Shown: one piece after another, positions 46,843-59,345 of the stretch | Numbering within the stretch: position 1 is the first letter of the stretch | Layout of the letters: every line of letters starts with the position of its first letter | NCBI GenBank assembly: GCA_015039465.1 | Contig: MU130348.1 | Location: 238,926-302,925, forward strand | Length of the DNA: 64,000 nucleotides | Direction: 5' to 3' | Origin: Phlegmacium glaucopus | Lineage: Eukaryota; Basidiomycota; Agaricomycetes; Agaricales; Cortinariaceae | Made by a program: the position numbers and the translations under genes | Notes under the pieces: generated by a model | The model's input: only the letters and a program-made list of their open reading frames with translations | What the model was told of the DNA's origin: nothing | The model's database searches: none

Positions 46843-47073
46843 CGATAACATGAGTCTTTCTAGGGCATAACACCCACAATCATCTTGGTGCGGGTCTCAA
46901 TGGGATTGTCGTTCCACGACTAGGAGCCCATGATAGAATCCAGCGTCGGGAGTTTGCGCTTTGCGACTAACAATCCAAATCCAGTCCCGGACATGGGAGA
47001 TGTCGATGTTGTGAATAGAGACGATGATATTGGTATTCGAATAAGTGATGATATCCAGATGGTAGATAGATGA
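46843..47073 (+). pseudogene. Relic of 7TM gene: exon 6 only
   Basis: Only the last intron end and exon 6 (46864-47073) remain. The frame reads GITPTIILVRVSMGLSF and then has a TAG at 46921-46923; the rest of the tail down to VDR and TGA is recognisable. The left end is fused to H8b. Confidence 0.85.
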
Positions 47074-49149
47074 TCACATAAATTAGCTATAACTAAATCT
47101 CGTGGATATGGCACATGAACGCGTAAGAAATATGGTCAAGCGTGGGAAAGACCTAGCCAGACGCTCTTACAGGATCATCAACCCAGAACTCCCTCCACCC
47201 ACTCACACTCACACTCCGAGACCTCATGCCGACATTCACACTCATTCACACTCATTCTCGCCTTCTCACACTCGCTGTCTGTGTCTGGCAGTGGCATTGT
47301 TCTATACCAGATTGATCATCACGAGTTAAGGTAAGCCCATAAGTTATCATTCGCGCTCTCGAGGAATGATATATTTATTTTATTTTAGTAACACTGGCAC
47401 CATATTTGCCTCCGTCGCATTTCCGCTTGCACCGACCATACCATCTCTCGCCAATGATTCGCTACATTCACATTCACTGGCTATGACTCGGAGTACCGCA
47501 ATCATGACGATGCCACCTTGGATGCGGCAGGATTCGTGACCATTGCAGCAGACGACGAAGGGAAACAAGTAGGAGACGATAAAGGCAGGAGAGATCAATC
47601 ACCCACTAAACGCCCATGGAACACACATGGACAAAACTAACTCGTTGTTTTCCCATACAACGAGTGGGCGACAAGTGGATTTAAGCCAGTTGCTGCCCGT
47701 CATTATCAATCTAGAACATCAACTGAGTAGGTATAGAGCAGGGGCTTCAGTGGTGCAGCGGAGGGGTTCAAATGAGGATTTGGGCACGCCGAGTGAATAT
47801 ATTGGTATTCTGAATGTGTCTTTCTCACTCATTATCCGTTGATATCTAGCCATCCCGTTCGGTTTCAGCTCTGTCATTTGGACCGATTCCGACGATTGAT
47901 GGTATCCCCTCCCGTCCTGAGATCAAATGGAATCATTAAAGTGTTGAGTTCTGGGTGAAGGCCAGACTCGGGGGTCAATAGTAAGTAAGCAATCCTTTGT
48001 TTCGCTTGGATTTCTCATCTCCGTTGAATCCTTAGTTATTTGCCTTTCATTTCGGGTGGACGCCATATCATGGCAATGAAGCTATCAAATTTATCGAAGC
48101 GGTCATTGCCCATAATCTCGATCCTCAGTCCTACCATTAAATGTCCGTCGCTGGTCACCATCCAACAATGCCCGTTTAATTTGGCTGCGACTAACAACCA
48201 ACCAACCAACATACTTTCTGAACTCGAGCATCCAACGCCATCAATAGTCCGCCCAGCGGTCAAGTAGAACTGCTGATTGACGACGCATACATTCGATGGT
48301 ACTGCTGGCTTTGTTGTGGACCTATGAAAGTACGGGTAAGTGAAGATATAGTTCAAGTCACTCCTATCGTATTCAACCCTTCATTCGCTATCAGTATTAC
48401 CCCGGATTGTAGGCCGCCTTCCTTCCCTGACACCAACAAGCACTCCAATTACTGACCCAAAAAAACGCGACAAATGACCTTTAAATTCATCATCGCGCTC
48501 GGCTTGATTCTATAGGTTCTGAAATTATCCAAACCAGGAGTTCATTGGAGGGGCGACCTTGGATAAATTTTGGACAGACGGTCGGAAGGGATACAGATAG
48601 CGGGATCTCATGGAGGATGGAGGATAGAGGTGATGTGGGCCTTCGTACGAAGAATGGGTTGCGGTTTCTGCACACCAAATGTCCAGATATATGATCTCCA
48701 GTTGGAACTGATTTCTCAGCCCGAACTTGAACGATCTTTTAGGGAATTTATTACTTCCAGCCAATGTGAGTTGCTTGGCGATATTAAACTCACCAATCTA
48801 TAGAAGAAACACTTCAAGTCCAACAACTAGCCCACATGTATACCGGTTTTCACGTCTCGAAGGCCACAAACCCGCTAACTTATCTTTCATACTGCTGATG
48901 GCGATTAGCCACGTACCCCAAAGAAAACACCACTGAAATATGATGGTGGGTACTTAACGTATTGGCTTCGATTATTGAATATATCCACAGAATATTTGTC
49001 GTCAGATCCTTCATCATCAAAGTTTATTTAACGATCCAGTATTATGACTAGTGATTCACAACCAATCTATCGAGGAATGTGGGTAGTATCCTGGTCTAAA
49101 AGTCGAATCCCGATCTCGTACCGCCAGTTGTACATAGAGTATATTTTAA
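47074..49149. repeat. Segment C2 (unidentified gene fragments), duplicate of C1
   Basis: 47074-48880 is colinear with 18280-20110. It holds the CA-rich stretch (47193-47290), the GYDSEYRNHDD piece (about 47480-47510), LLPVIINLEHQLSRYRAG (about 47685-47740), NEAIKFIEAVIAHNLDP (48075-48125), and CTPNVQIYDLQLELISQPEL (about 48670-48730). Then 48890-49149 is sequence absent from C1, ending in the D-type spacer before H9. I recognise no family and name no gene. Confidence 0.5.
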
Positions 49150-51240
49150 AACAGCTATGGTTCGCGCCTGTAGCGTCAACTGAAAAAAATAAAAATAAAT
49201 AAAACAATGTAAATCAGCCTTTTAACAACAGACGAAGAAAAACATACGTTGTTAGCCATCAGGTTGACATTATCTGTCAAATCCTTCCACGTCCCACTAA
49301 CATTTTTTGTGAACCTGGCCTGACCGCCCAGCCGACCTTCCGTCCCAACTTCTCTAGCCACACGAGTGACTTCACCAGCGAAAACACTCAAACTCTCTGT
49401 CATTCCATTGACTATCTCTTCCAATTCCAAGATCTATCCACGCCATCAACTTCAATCTTCTTCTTCATCAAATCACCGACGCCTATCCACCTAAGATACC
49501 TTTCATTCCAACTTCCAAACTGACTCGAGTGACATTGTTAGCCAATACGCTCAGCTGAGCAACCATGGAGTTGATAGTCATCTTCAAGTCAAGCATCTCC
49601 TCGAACATCAACATTGACGAACTTGTCAAGGTCACCTAGGGCAATGGTTTTCGGAATATCTGAGATGGATCGCACTTGATCGGTCAAATTCAAAGCCATC
49701 TTCTGTCGAAGATCATCATAATATACAAATGAAAAGATAGAATGAAGCAACATACGTTGACGTTCCTGGTCAAATCAGCCAAGGTTCCTTGCACACCTTC
49801 GACTCTTGCCTGGCCTCCCAATATACCCTGCCTTCCGACTTCCAATGCTACCCTCGTCACTTCAGAAGCAAATGCTGACAACTGGTCCACCATGGAATTG
49901 ACGGTTCCTACAAAGCATGATAGTTGGAATAGTCCATAATCCAGTCAAGAAGAAAAAAATACCTTCCAATGTTGACATCTCACCCTCGACGAATATCTCG
50001 ACCTTCTGGGTCAAATCGCCCCTAGCGACGGCGGTCGTAACAACTGCGATTGACCGTACTTGATCTTTAAGAGAGGAACACATTCGATTGACCTATAGGA
50101 AGAAAGGTTTCCATCGAGACCGTGATGCAAAACACAAATTACATACGTGCCGCACCGGATTCAACCACATTTCCTTCCACGTCCGATACATGTACTTGGC
50201 CTCCTAGTTTGCTTTGACTTCCGAGTTCTAAAGTGACTCGAGCGACTTCCGCCGCCAGCGCTCGTAATCTGACAAAACGATCAGTCCGCGTCCAGAGGAA
50301 ATACGACCATAGCGAACTTGTAGCGAACCTAACCACCATTCCATTGATAGTATTCTTGAGATCTAGAACTTCACCGCGAGCATCCATTGAGATCTCCAAG
50401 TGCGACTGCCTTGGTCACTTTCGCTATAGATCGTACCTAGTGAACAATAAAACGGTTAGTGGAGAGTATAGATGTATAACGAGTAAATTGCGAACTTTGA
50501 GATGTTTTGCTGCCAATGTGTTGACCACCCCTGTGAATTCTCGCCATTTGCCCTCGACGTCAAGAACAAGAGCTTGTCTGCCAAGTTTTCTGTTCAGTGG
50601 GATTAGCCTAATGTCGCTTGATCGATCGATGCGTACCCTTCAGTACTGACTTCTTCAGATACACGAGTCCTTTGAAAATGGTCCTTCTAGGAATGGTTTA
50701 GGACATGGATGAATCAAAACAATAACGAATATACCATGGTATTCATGACGTCCTTGAGTTGAACCATGACCACACCTTGAACGGGACCGTAATCTTTTGA
50801 ATGAGAACGCCTCATACAACAGCGTTGAGGACGCGAGCGACATCTTGGACCTGAGCATTTAGTAGTTTAAGTTCGAGTTGGACTGATATAAGCGTATGTG
50901 CGGAGCATGAGGGGGTCAGAGACTGATCCTTCCGCCGGTGGGACAACGAGGATGGGCTGAAGTTGGAGCAGCTGAATTGTGACCAGGACCGTTGGTGGTG
51001 GGAGTATAATTGACAGCTGCGGCAGCGTGAGCCTAATAAGCTTTCACATTTCCGTAAGGGCGAGAGAGCATATTATTGGAAGGATCGATGGACGATTGCA
51101 GACCATCGAATTCTTCACTGGTCATGTGATCGCCTGACTCGAGGTACTTGGTCCCTGATCCCACTACTAGTACTGAATCTCCGTCGTTGGTGCTGTCCAA
51201 AGATATCTGGCAAACTGGTCACCACGACCAACTTATTTTT
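49150..51240 (-). pseudogene. Truncated group III histidine kinase fragment H9
   Basis: One of the most complete copies. The minus strand gives the N-terminal exon (DIFGQHQRRRFSTSSGI, about 51210-51160), the linker with a TAG at YQAH (51033-51035), LLNAQVQDVARV-like sequence (in shifted frame), then HAMP repeats with [54 protein letters not shown] and [18 protein letters not shown], ending at the common truncation point. A 14-nt deletion near 50385 and a fusion deletion near 49440-49495 break the frame. All introns are still recognisable. No kinase domain. Confidence 0.83.
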
Positions 51241-52855
51241 TCGACCTCATTCGCCCCTCAGATTAATCATAGGTTTATTCAGACCGGCGTGACGATGACT
51301 TGCAGAATAAACCGAAAAGGCAGAGGAAAGTCGGGTCTTACGGCGAATGGAGGTGAACGTGGGCTGCGAAGAATAAGAGCGTAGCTTGCCAGTGACACAG
51401 GTGCAAAGGTACTAAATCTAATATCTCCTCACCGCCCTCTATCATCTCACCGCTGAAAACGACCCTCTCCCATACAAAAAGGATGTTACAAGTACTACAT
51501 GCCAGCTAAACTCTCCTACCACACTCAGACCATTCTTCAGCTCATACCTGCAAGACGATTGTGCGCTACATATACCCAGAAGATCGTAAACGAAAGGTTA
51601 GTTTAAACACACTTAGCACATATACAGCAACTTACTGCGTTTAATCGCAGACCCACCGTGTGTGTGTGATTTTTGCACATAACAAGACAGCCAAATGAGC
51701 TTAGTAGATATTGTCTTCATATTTCTTCTTCGAATACTCAATTACATTGTCTTCAGCATTTCCCTTTATTCTTTTACGCTCCCCTATCGTATACCAAGTC
51801 ATAAAAGGCCTTCTAAAGACGTTCGAGCTTAGGGAAGGGTCGGTCCAGCTCAAAGCAACAATCGATAACAACCTTTCATCGTCGTCTGCAGCATCTATTC
51901 AGCATTGTTCATCTTCCCGCATGTATGGGGTCGAGATGGTAGCGGTTGATCAGGTGTCAATCATCAGAAAAGTGATATTTCAAACGTATCCTAGATTCGA
52001 CGTTGTTCGAATCCATTGAATAGAGGTGAGCTGATGTCGAAACGAAAATAAAACGAGTCAATAACTCACCTTTCGTCTACTAGATCCAATGAAACGACCG
52101 TGTCAACGGCGTCATCATCTGTGCCACTATATCAACAAGAGATTAAGCCCCTTTCATCACATCCAAAGCTTCATCAAGATGGAGTCGAGATGATGGTGTT
52201 AATCAGGTGTTAATCGTCAGCAAAGCGATATTTAAAACCTACCATAGATTCGACGTTGTCCGAATCCATTGAATAGAGGTGAGTTGATGTCGAAAATAAA
52301 ATAAAACGAGCCAATAGCTCACCTTTCGTCTACTAGATCAATGGAACAACCTTGTCGTCGTCTGTGCTACTATATCAACAACAGGGTTAGGCCTCCATCA
52401 TCACATCCAAAGGTTCATCGAGTACGGTATCGGCGTTACTCCTCCAACAGCGTCAACGAGCGATTTCGCTTCCGTTCGCTGAATCTGTCGTTGTTATGAT
52501 TCGAGTTGTAACTAGGTGTTGAAATCTAACAGAGGTGAGTTTATGTCAAAAACAGGAAGCCAGTAGCTCACTTGCCGTCAGAGTATCTCATGGTATTCAC
52601 TATGATCATCTTTTTGGTGACAGGTTTCAATGACGGAAGCTGGTCTGAGGCCAGGTTTACCTTGGAAACTCGGTTACCCAAAATAAGACAAGTTGCATAA
52701 CCATCTTCTCCTCAAACTAGTTAGCATGTATACATGACAATGCGATTCAACCTGAGCAAAAATCAGATTATGATTATGACGGCGACAGTTTGTTAAGATC
52801 ATCATGAACTTCAAGCTTTTATCTCAGTCACTGTATTAGATCTAGGATACTAGAC
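51241..52855. repeat. Unit spacer U9
   Basis: Full U layout: decayed block 51300-51400, conserved block 51550-51600, TGTGTGTG bases at 51660, modules at about 51950-52160, 52200-52410 and 52430-52580 with AGGTGAG and CTCACC arms. No intact gene. Confidence 0.55.
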
Positions 52856-52857
52856 TC

Positions 52858-52864
52858 TTATAAG
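52858..52864 (+). promoter_or_regulatory. Damaged TATA box of T9
   Basis: Where other copies have CTTATATAAAGCAAGGG, T9 has CTTATAAGGG. About 7 bp were deleted through the TATA box, leaving TTATAAG 41-47 nt before the ATG. Confidence 0.5.
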
Positions 52865-52904
52865 GGTCAGAGATGCGATAGGTCATTGCAACAGACACGA
52901 AGTC

Positions 52905-54127
52905 ATGAAGCTAAGTGTTGACGAATTTTTCATTATTTCGTTTTATCTCGAAGGCTTTCTTTATGGTAAGATATTTTCTACAACTTTCACGGCACCTGCT
53001 AAAGTATTAACCTGTCCCAGGAGTATATTCAGGCATATTCGCCATATATTTACAAGACCACTGGACATTGAACAAAGGCGCCGACAAGAGAAATGTCATT
53101 TTCTATGCTCTGTGTGCTCTATATATGCTCTCTGTTGTCAACGTTGTGGTTGATGTAACAAATCACATTGTTTCAGTTAGTACCAATTTCATCGGTAACA
53201 ATAACCATCTTTTTTACTCTTTCTGTTTTGCAGAATCCAACGGTATCCCTCCACATAGCTTTTATTCAAGGCGTAGTATCAGGTTGCTGCGATTTCATAG
53301 CCCAATCTATCCTAGTATGTATAAACTACTTATCCCCAACATTTATTTTATTCATGGAAATCTTAAAGATCTACCGTTGCTGGATTGTGTGGGCCTGCAA
53401 TATCCATGTCGTGATCCTTCCTTCAATGTTGGCATTTGTATTCTTAGGTCAGTCAACTATCTTATTTGACTGGCCAATTTCAATTCGTTGTCTCTAGCTA
53501 TGTGGCTAGCGGCTAGCGGCTCCGCGTACATTCTCTCAGACCAAATTGTGGACCCTGACTGGGGGACTCGGCTTACTGAGGCAAGTCTCGCCATGTCCAT
53601 GACTGTGAATGCTCTAGTGACAGGCTTGATCGTGTGGAAGATCTTCAAAGTGTACCGTGAAGTCAAATCCGCGGAGTCGGATGACCAAACTTTGCGCGTC
53701 ACTGGCGGGAGCAAAATTCTGACTGTCATATTCGTGCTAATTGAATCTGGCATGATGTTGTTTGCAATCCAATTGGCTCGGCTCGTGCTTGGTGTTGTTC
53801 CAGAGACGGACACTGTCGATGACGCTTATGAGATCATCGTTGCTATCCACCAAATGCTCAATGTGATTACAACATCAGTCATTGCTTCTCATTTACTAAT
53901 TACATGAGTCTGTCTAGGGTATAACACCTACAATAATCCTGGTGCGGGTCTCAATGGGATTATCCTTCCAAGACAAGGAATCCATGATAGAATCGAGCGT
54001 CGGGAGTTTGCGCTTTGCGGATAACAATCCAAATCCAAATCCGGAAACGGGGGATGTCGATATCGTGGATAGAGACGATGATATTCGCCTTCGACTAAGC
54101 GATGAAATCCAGATGGTAGATAGATGA
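52905..54127 (+). CDS. T9: orphan seven-transmembrane protein, six exons, intact frame (316 aa)
   Basis: Exons are 52905-52965, 53021-53175, 53234-53314, 53369-53447, 53498-53862 and 53918-54127. The frame is open to TGA. Start MKLSVDEFFIISF, motif IYRCWIVWACNI (Gly to Ala at the last motif position), loop TM4-TM5 ASGSAYILSDQIVDPDWGTR where other copies have Trp for the final Arg, loop TM6-TM7 PETDTVDDAYE. Intron 1 is about 10 nt shorter than in the other copies. Exon 6 and its flank match T2 rather than the T1/T5/T8 group. The promoter has lost part of its TATA box, so expression is uncertain. Confidence 0.78.
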
Positions 54128-55605
54128 TTAGATTTTGTAGATATGCTGTCGTCAAGCGTGGGAAGGACCCATCGTTGTCGAAAACGTCCATCATTAAACG
54201 CATCTCGTGCTGTACTCAAGTACTTTCTGTCTTTCATTCCGAGAAGACCCAATAAACATGAATCGAAAACGGAATCATCAAGTCCTTGTAATTGGTCCTT
54301 TGTGGCGGATGAGGGTGACAAAGGCTGCAAAGAAGCGCATCGCTGCCAGTGACACAGGTACCATTGTCAACATAGGCTTACCGCTCTCTATTCATCTCAC
54401 TGCTGAATGAACACTCAAACCATTCGTACTTATCCCTTGCAATCACACCTACATATACGCAGAAAGATCCAACACAAAAGGTCAGGTCAAATTCACATTA
54501 ACGCGCGTACAGTAACTTACTGTGTTTAATCGTAGACCCACCTTGTGTGTTGGCACATTTTTACACCAGTACCTACTATGACCTGAGAATATTTCATACT
54601 CAACTTTCAAATACTCACTTCATCGTCTTCAGCATCTTCTCTCCCACCTACCTTCTTCTTTTTATACGCCCTTATCATATACCAAGTCGTAAAAGGCCTT
54701 CAAAAGGTGTTAGAACATAGGGAACGGTCAGTCCAACTCAAAGCAACAATCGATAACAACATTATCTCAGCGAAATCACCCTGCACAGAGAGATCTTTCA
54801 GAGCCCACCTAGTTCTTTGATTCCCTGGATAATCTGATATCGGTCTTCTCTGGTAAATTGGCCAACTTATTTTTTCAACCTCATTCACCCTTCAGATCAA
54901 TCATAGGTTTATTCAGGCCTGGGACTCATTGCAGGCGCGACTTGGGAGAACTTGCTGAGACAGGAAAGCCAGGTCCTATTGCGAATGGAGAAGGGCTGCG
55001 AAGAATAAGAGTGTGGCTGGAGACCAAGGTCTAAAGGTACTTAACCTAATATCTTCTCGTCATCATCAACTCACCGTTCTCTATCATCTTACTGCTGAAA
55101 ACGACCCTCTACCATACAAACTAGACGGAACAAGTACTACACGCCAGCTAAACGCTCTTATCACACCACACTAAGACTATTCTTCAGCTCATATCTACAA
55201 GATGATTGTGCGCTACATATAACCAGAAAGATTGAACACGAAAGGTTGACAACTTGCTGAATAAACCGAAAAGACAGAGGAAAGCCCGGTCTTGGTGAGT
55301 TGAGGGCTGCGAATAAGAGCGTGTCTGGAGGACGACTCTAGCCGGTTGGTGCCCGTCATTCTGGATCTAGAACATCAGTCGAGTAGGTGTAGAGCAAGGG
55401 CTTGAGTGGTGCAGCAGAGAGGTTCAAACAAAGGTTTGGGCACGCCAAGTGAGTATATTGGTACTCTGAATGCTCCTTTCTCATCATCCATTGATATTTA
55501 GCCATCTCGTTCTGTCATATGGACCGATTTCGACGATTCGCGTATCAAGTCTTGAGTTCTGAGATTATTAAGGTAAACTATAGTCATGCGCTCCCCTATA
55601 GTGGA
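54128..55605. repeat. 3' flank of T9: duplicated flank, U remnants and C fragments up to the gap
   Basis: 54128-54500 matches 7729-8110. 54500-54950 and 54950-55260 are two U-type pieces (AAAGGCCTTCAAAAGG at 54691, the CTACATATAACCAGAAAGATT block at 55215). 55260-55500 carries a short decayed U piece and a C-type piece (VPVILDLEHQSS-like frame at 55350). 55545-55605 equals 8150-8213. No intact gene. Confidence 0.5.
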
Positions 55606-56198
55606 NNNNNNNNNNNNNNNNNNNNNNNNNNNNNNNNNNNNNNNNNNNNNNNNNNNNNNNNNNNNNNNNNNNNNNNNNNNNNNNNNNNNNNNNNNNNNNN
55701 NNNNNNNNNNNNNNNNNNNNNNNNNNNNNNNNNNNNNNNNNNNNNNNNNNNNNNNNNNNNNNNNNNNNNNNNNNNNNNNNNNNNNNNNNNNNNNNNNNNN
55801 NNNNNNNNNNNNNNNNNNNNNNNNNNNNNNNNNNNNNNNNNNNNNNNNNNNNNNNNNNNNNNNNNNNNNNNNNNNNNNNNNNNNNNNNNNNNNNNNNNNN
55901 NNNNNNNNNNNNNNNNNNNNNNNNNNNNNNNNNNNNNNNNNNNNNNNNNNNNNNNNNNNNNNNNNNNNNNNNNNNNNNNNNNNNNNNNNNNNNNNNNNNN
56001 NNNNNNNNNNNNNNNNNNNNNNNNNNNNNNNNNNNNNNNNNNNNNNNNNNNNNNNNNNNNNNNNNNNNNNNNNNNNNNNNNNNNNNNNNNNNNNNNNNNN
56101 NNNNNNNNNNNNNNNNNNNNNNNNNNNNNNNNNNNNNNNNNNNNNNNNNNNNNNNNNNNNNNNNNNNNNNNNNNNNNNNNNNNNNNNNNNNNNNNNNN
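55606..56198. other. Assembly gap (593 N)
   Basis: 593 N, an estimated-size gap. Long open frames across it are artefacts of the N run. The left edge ends inside sequence duplicated at 8150-8213. Confidence 0.99.
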
Positions 56199-57289
56199 GG
56201 GTTGATTGGAAGCGCGGCCTTGTTAATTTTTTGGACAGACGATCGGAAGGGATGCGGATAGCTGGATCTCATGGAAGATGGAGGTGATGTAGTCGTGAAG
56301 AATGGGAGCGTTTCTGCACACCGAATGTCCAGATATACGATCTACAGGTTGGAACTTATTTCTCAGCCCGAACGTAAAGGATCGTAATTGGAATTTATCG
56401 CTTTGTACCAATCTGATTTGCTTGGCAATATTAAACTCACACAACCAGCCGACGTGTATACCGGTTTGCCCTTCCCTAAGACTATCTAGCCGCTAGCGTA
56501 TCTTTTGTACTGGCGATGGCTAGTCGTGTCCCCATGGGTATCCGAGTTGGGAACTCAGTCGACGTGTTACAATAACAGTACGGGAGTGATTGATCATAGA
56601 TGGTTGTACCTTGTTAGTACAGAAAACATGTATTCTACATCTTTCGACCTGGACTCACCTATCACCTACAATCGAAAAATCCACATTCTTTAAAGTAACA
56701 TTTTACCCATCTGTTCGTCCAGTTCTGCCTAAATTGAAACCCCTAAAACTCTTTATGGAAGGCTTGATCAAGAAAGAGAAGATGGCGCTTGATTGATCAT
56801 GGATATTAGCGCTTCAATTATCAGTGACCTTTGTTGATAATAATACCGTGAACATACCTTGAATCTATAATCGATAAAGGTATCCATGCATTACTTCAAA
56901 ATGTTTGTAGTCATACCCTTTGTCATCAAAAGCAATCCTTAGGCCTTAGGCCTTATATTTCAAGTATCTACAGAGTAGTTGATTAGATGATAAATTATTC
57001 GATATGATCACTATCACTGGGTCATCCTTCCTGGAGCCGGGAGCAGAGAGTGGGGAAGACAACGATCCTGTGATAATATACCTCCGAATACTTATCCCAG
57101 ACTCATCATCTCTTGCAAACTTCTTAACGGTGGTGTATATTTAATTATCCAGCCTTCGGTTCGGATGGGGACGAGATTAGTGCTTTATAACCAACCTATC
57201 GAGGACTGTGGGTAGCATCCTGGTCTAGAAGTCGAAACCGGATCTTGTGCCGCCAGCTGTACATAGAGTATATACTAAAACGGCTATGG
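56199..57289. repeat. Unassigned region duplicated at about 9880-10965
   Basis: 56199-56290 resembles the end of segment C1 (TTTTTGGACAGA..GGTCGGAAGGGAT at 19800). 56300-57289 is colinear with 9930-10965, including the TTTATGGA.GGCTTGATCAAGAAAGAGAAGATGG block and the D-type spacer before the H fragment. No gene is supported. Confidence 0.5.
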
Positions 57290-59345
57290 TTCGCACTTGT
57301 AGCATCAACTGAAAAAAAGAATGTAAATCAGCTTTTTAACAACAAACGAAGAAAAACATACGTTGTTAGCCATCACGTTGATATTATCCGTCAAATCCTT
57401 CCACCAACATTCGTGACTCTGGCCTGACCACCCAACCGACCTTCCGTCCCCACTCTCTAGCCACACGAGTGACTTCATCAGCGAAGACACTCAAACTCCC
57501 TGTCATTCCATTGACTGTCTCTTTCAATTCCAAGATCTCTCCACGGACATCAACTTCAATCACCTTCGTCAAAGCACCACCAGCAACGGCTTTGGTCACT
57601 TCTGCGATTGAACGCACTTTATTGGTCAAATTCATGGCCATGAGATTGACATTATCAGTAAGGACCTGAAAAAATCATTCGCTCAAGATCGGGTTATTAG
57701 GAAAAAAGAGAACCGGCAAATTACCAACTTTCTACATCCCCTGAACATCAGGTACAAACGCCTGTCCACCCAAGATACCTTCCCTTCCAACTTCCAAACT
57801 GACTCGAGTGACTTCGTTAGCCAATGTGCTCAGCTGAGCGACCATGGAGTTGACGGTCATCTTCAAGTCTCCTCGAACATCAACATTGGCGAGCTCGGCA
57901 AGGTCACCTAGGGCAATGGCTGTCGTAACTTCTTCTGAGATGGATCGCACTTGATCAGTCAAATTTTCTGTCGAAGATCATCATAAAATGAAAAGGAAAA
58001 AAAGATGGAATGAAGTGACATACGCTGACGTTCCTGGTCAAATCAGCCCAGGTTCCCTGCACACCTTCAACTCTTGCTTGACCTCTCAATATACCCTGCA
58101 TTCCGACTCCCAGTGCTACACTCGTCACTTCAGAAGAAAATGCTGACAACTGATCCACCATGGAATTGGGTTCCTACAAAGCTTGATAGTTGGAATACGA
58201 GTCCATAATCCAGTCAAGAAGAAAAAATACCTTTCAATGTTCACATTTCACCCTCGAAGGATACCGCTTCCACGTCCAGTACATGTGCTTGGTCTCCTAG
58301 TTTTCCTTGACTTCCGAGTTCTAAAGTGACTCGAGTGACTTCCGCCGCCAGCGCTCGTAATCTGACAAAACGATCAGTCCGCGTCCAGAGAAAATATGAC
58401 CAGAGCGAATCTAACCAACATTGTGTTGACACTATTCTTGAGATCTAGAATTTCACCGCAAGCATCCACTTCAATTTTTTTACTCAGATCTCCCAGTGCG
58501 AATGCCTTGGTCACTTGCACTATAGATCGTACCTAGTGGATAATAAAATGGTTAGTGGAGAATATAGATGTATAACGAGTAAGTTGCGAACTAGGGATGT
58601 TGTATTTGCTGCCAATAGTTGACTACCACCATCAATTCTCGCCATGTACCTTCGACGTTGAGAATGAGAGCTTGTCCACCAAGTTTTCTGTTTAGCGCGA
58701 TAAGACAGAGGTCGCTTGATTAATCGATACGTACCCTTCAGTTCCGACTTCTTGGGATACACGAGTGGCTTCTTCTTTGCAAATTGTCCTAATCTGTCCA
58801 TATAGAAATGCCTTAGGACAAGGATGAATTCAAAACAATAATGAATATACCATAGTATTGATGAGGTCCTTGAGTTGAACCGTGACCACACCCCGAATGA
58901 GGACCGTAATTTTTTGACTAGAATCGCCTCGTGCAACAGAACCGAGTGACATCCCTTGCCAGCAGATCTGAGCCTTTGTTAGTTTAAGGTCGAGTCTGGA
59001 CTGATACTATCCGGGAGAGTATGAGGGGGCCAGAAACTGATCTTTCACAGGTGGGACCATGGGCTTTTGGGGGAGCTGGACTGTGACCAGGACCGTTGGC
59101 GATGGGAGTATGAATGGCAGCTACGCCAGCGTGAGCTTGATAAAGGTTTCATGTTTCCGTAAGCGCGAGAGGATATAAGGATCGGATTGACGATTGAATC
59201 GACGATTGCAGACCAGTCACCGATCATGTGATCGCCTCAGTCAAATTTGAGCACTTGGTCCTTCATCCCACTACTAGTACTGAATCTCCGTCGTTGGTGC
59301 TGTCCAAATATAACTGGCAAACTGGTCACCACGTCCAATTTGTTT
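57290..59345 (-). pseudogene. Truncated group III histidine kinase fragment H10
   Basis: Nearly the same as H3. The minus strand has the N-terminal exon near 59320-59270, decayed linker blocks, [18 protein letters not shown] (57960-57900) and a well-kept last repeat, [21 protein letters not shown] to [15 protein letters not shown] (57635-57460). It shares with H3 the loss of one HAMP exon (junction about 58264) and adds its own small deletions near 57405 and 58169. The end is the common truncation point. No kinase domain. Confidence 0.82.

Noticed and set aside
55519..56287. Three long open frames across 55606-56198
   Set aside because: They consist almost entirely of undetermined bases in the assembly gap.
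1..59345. H copies as retroposed (processed) pseudogenes
   Set aside because: Introns are retained at the same positions in the copies and no poly(A) tract or target duplication flanks them; duplication was at the DNA level.
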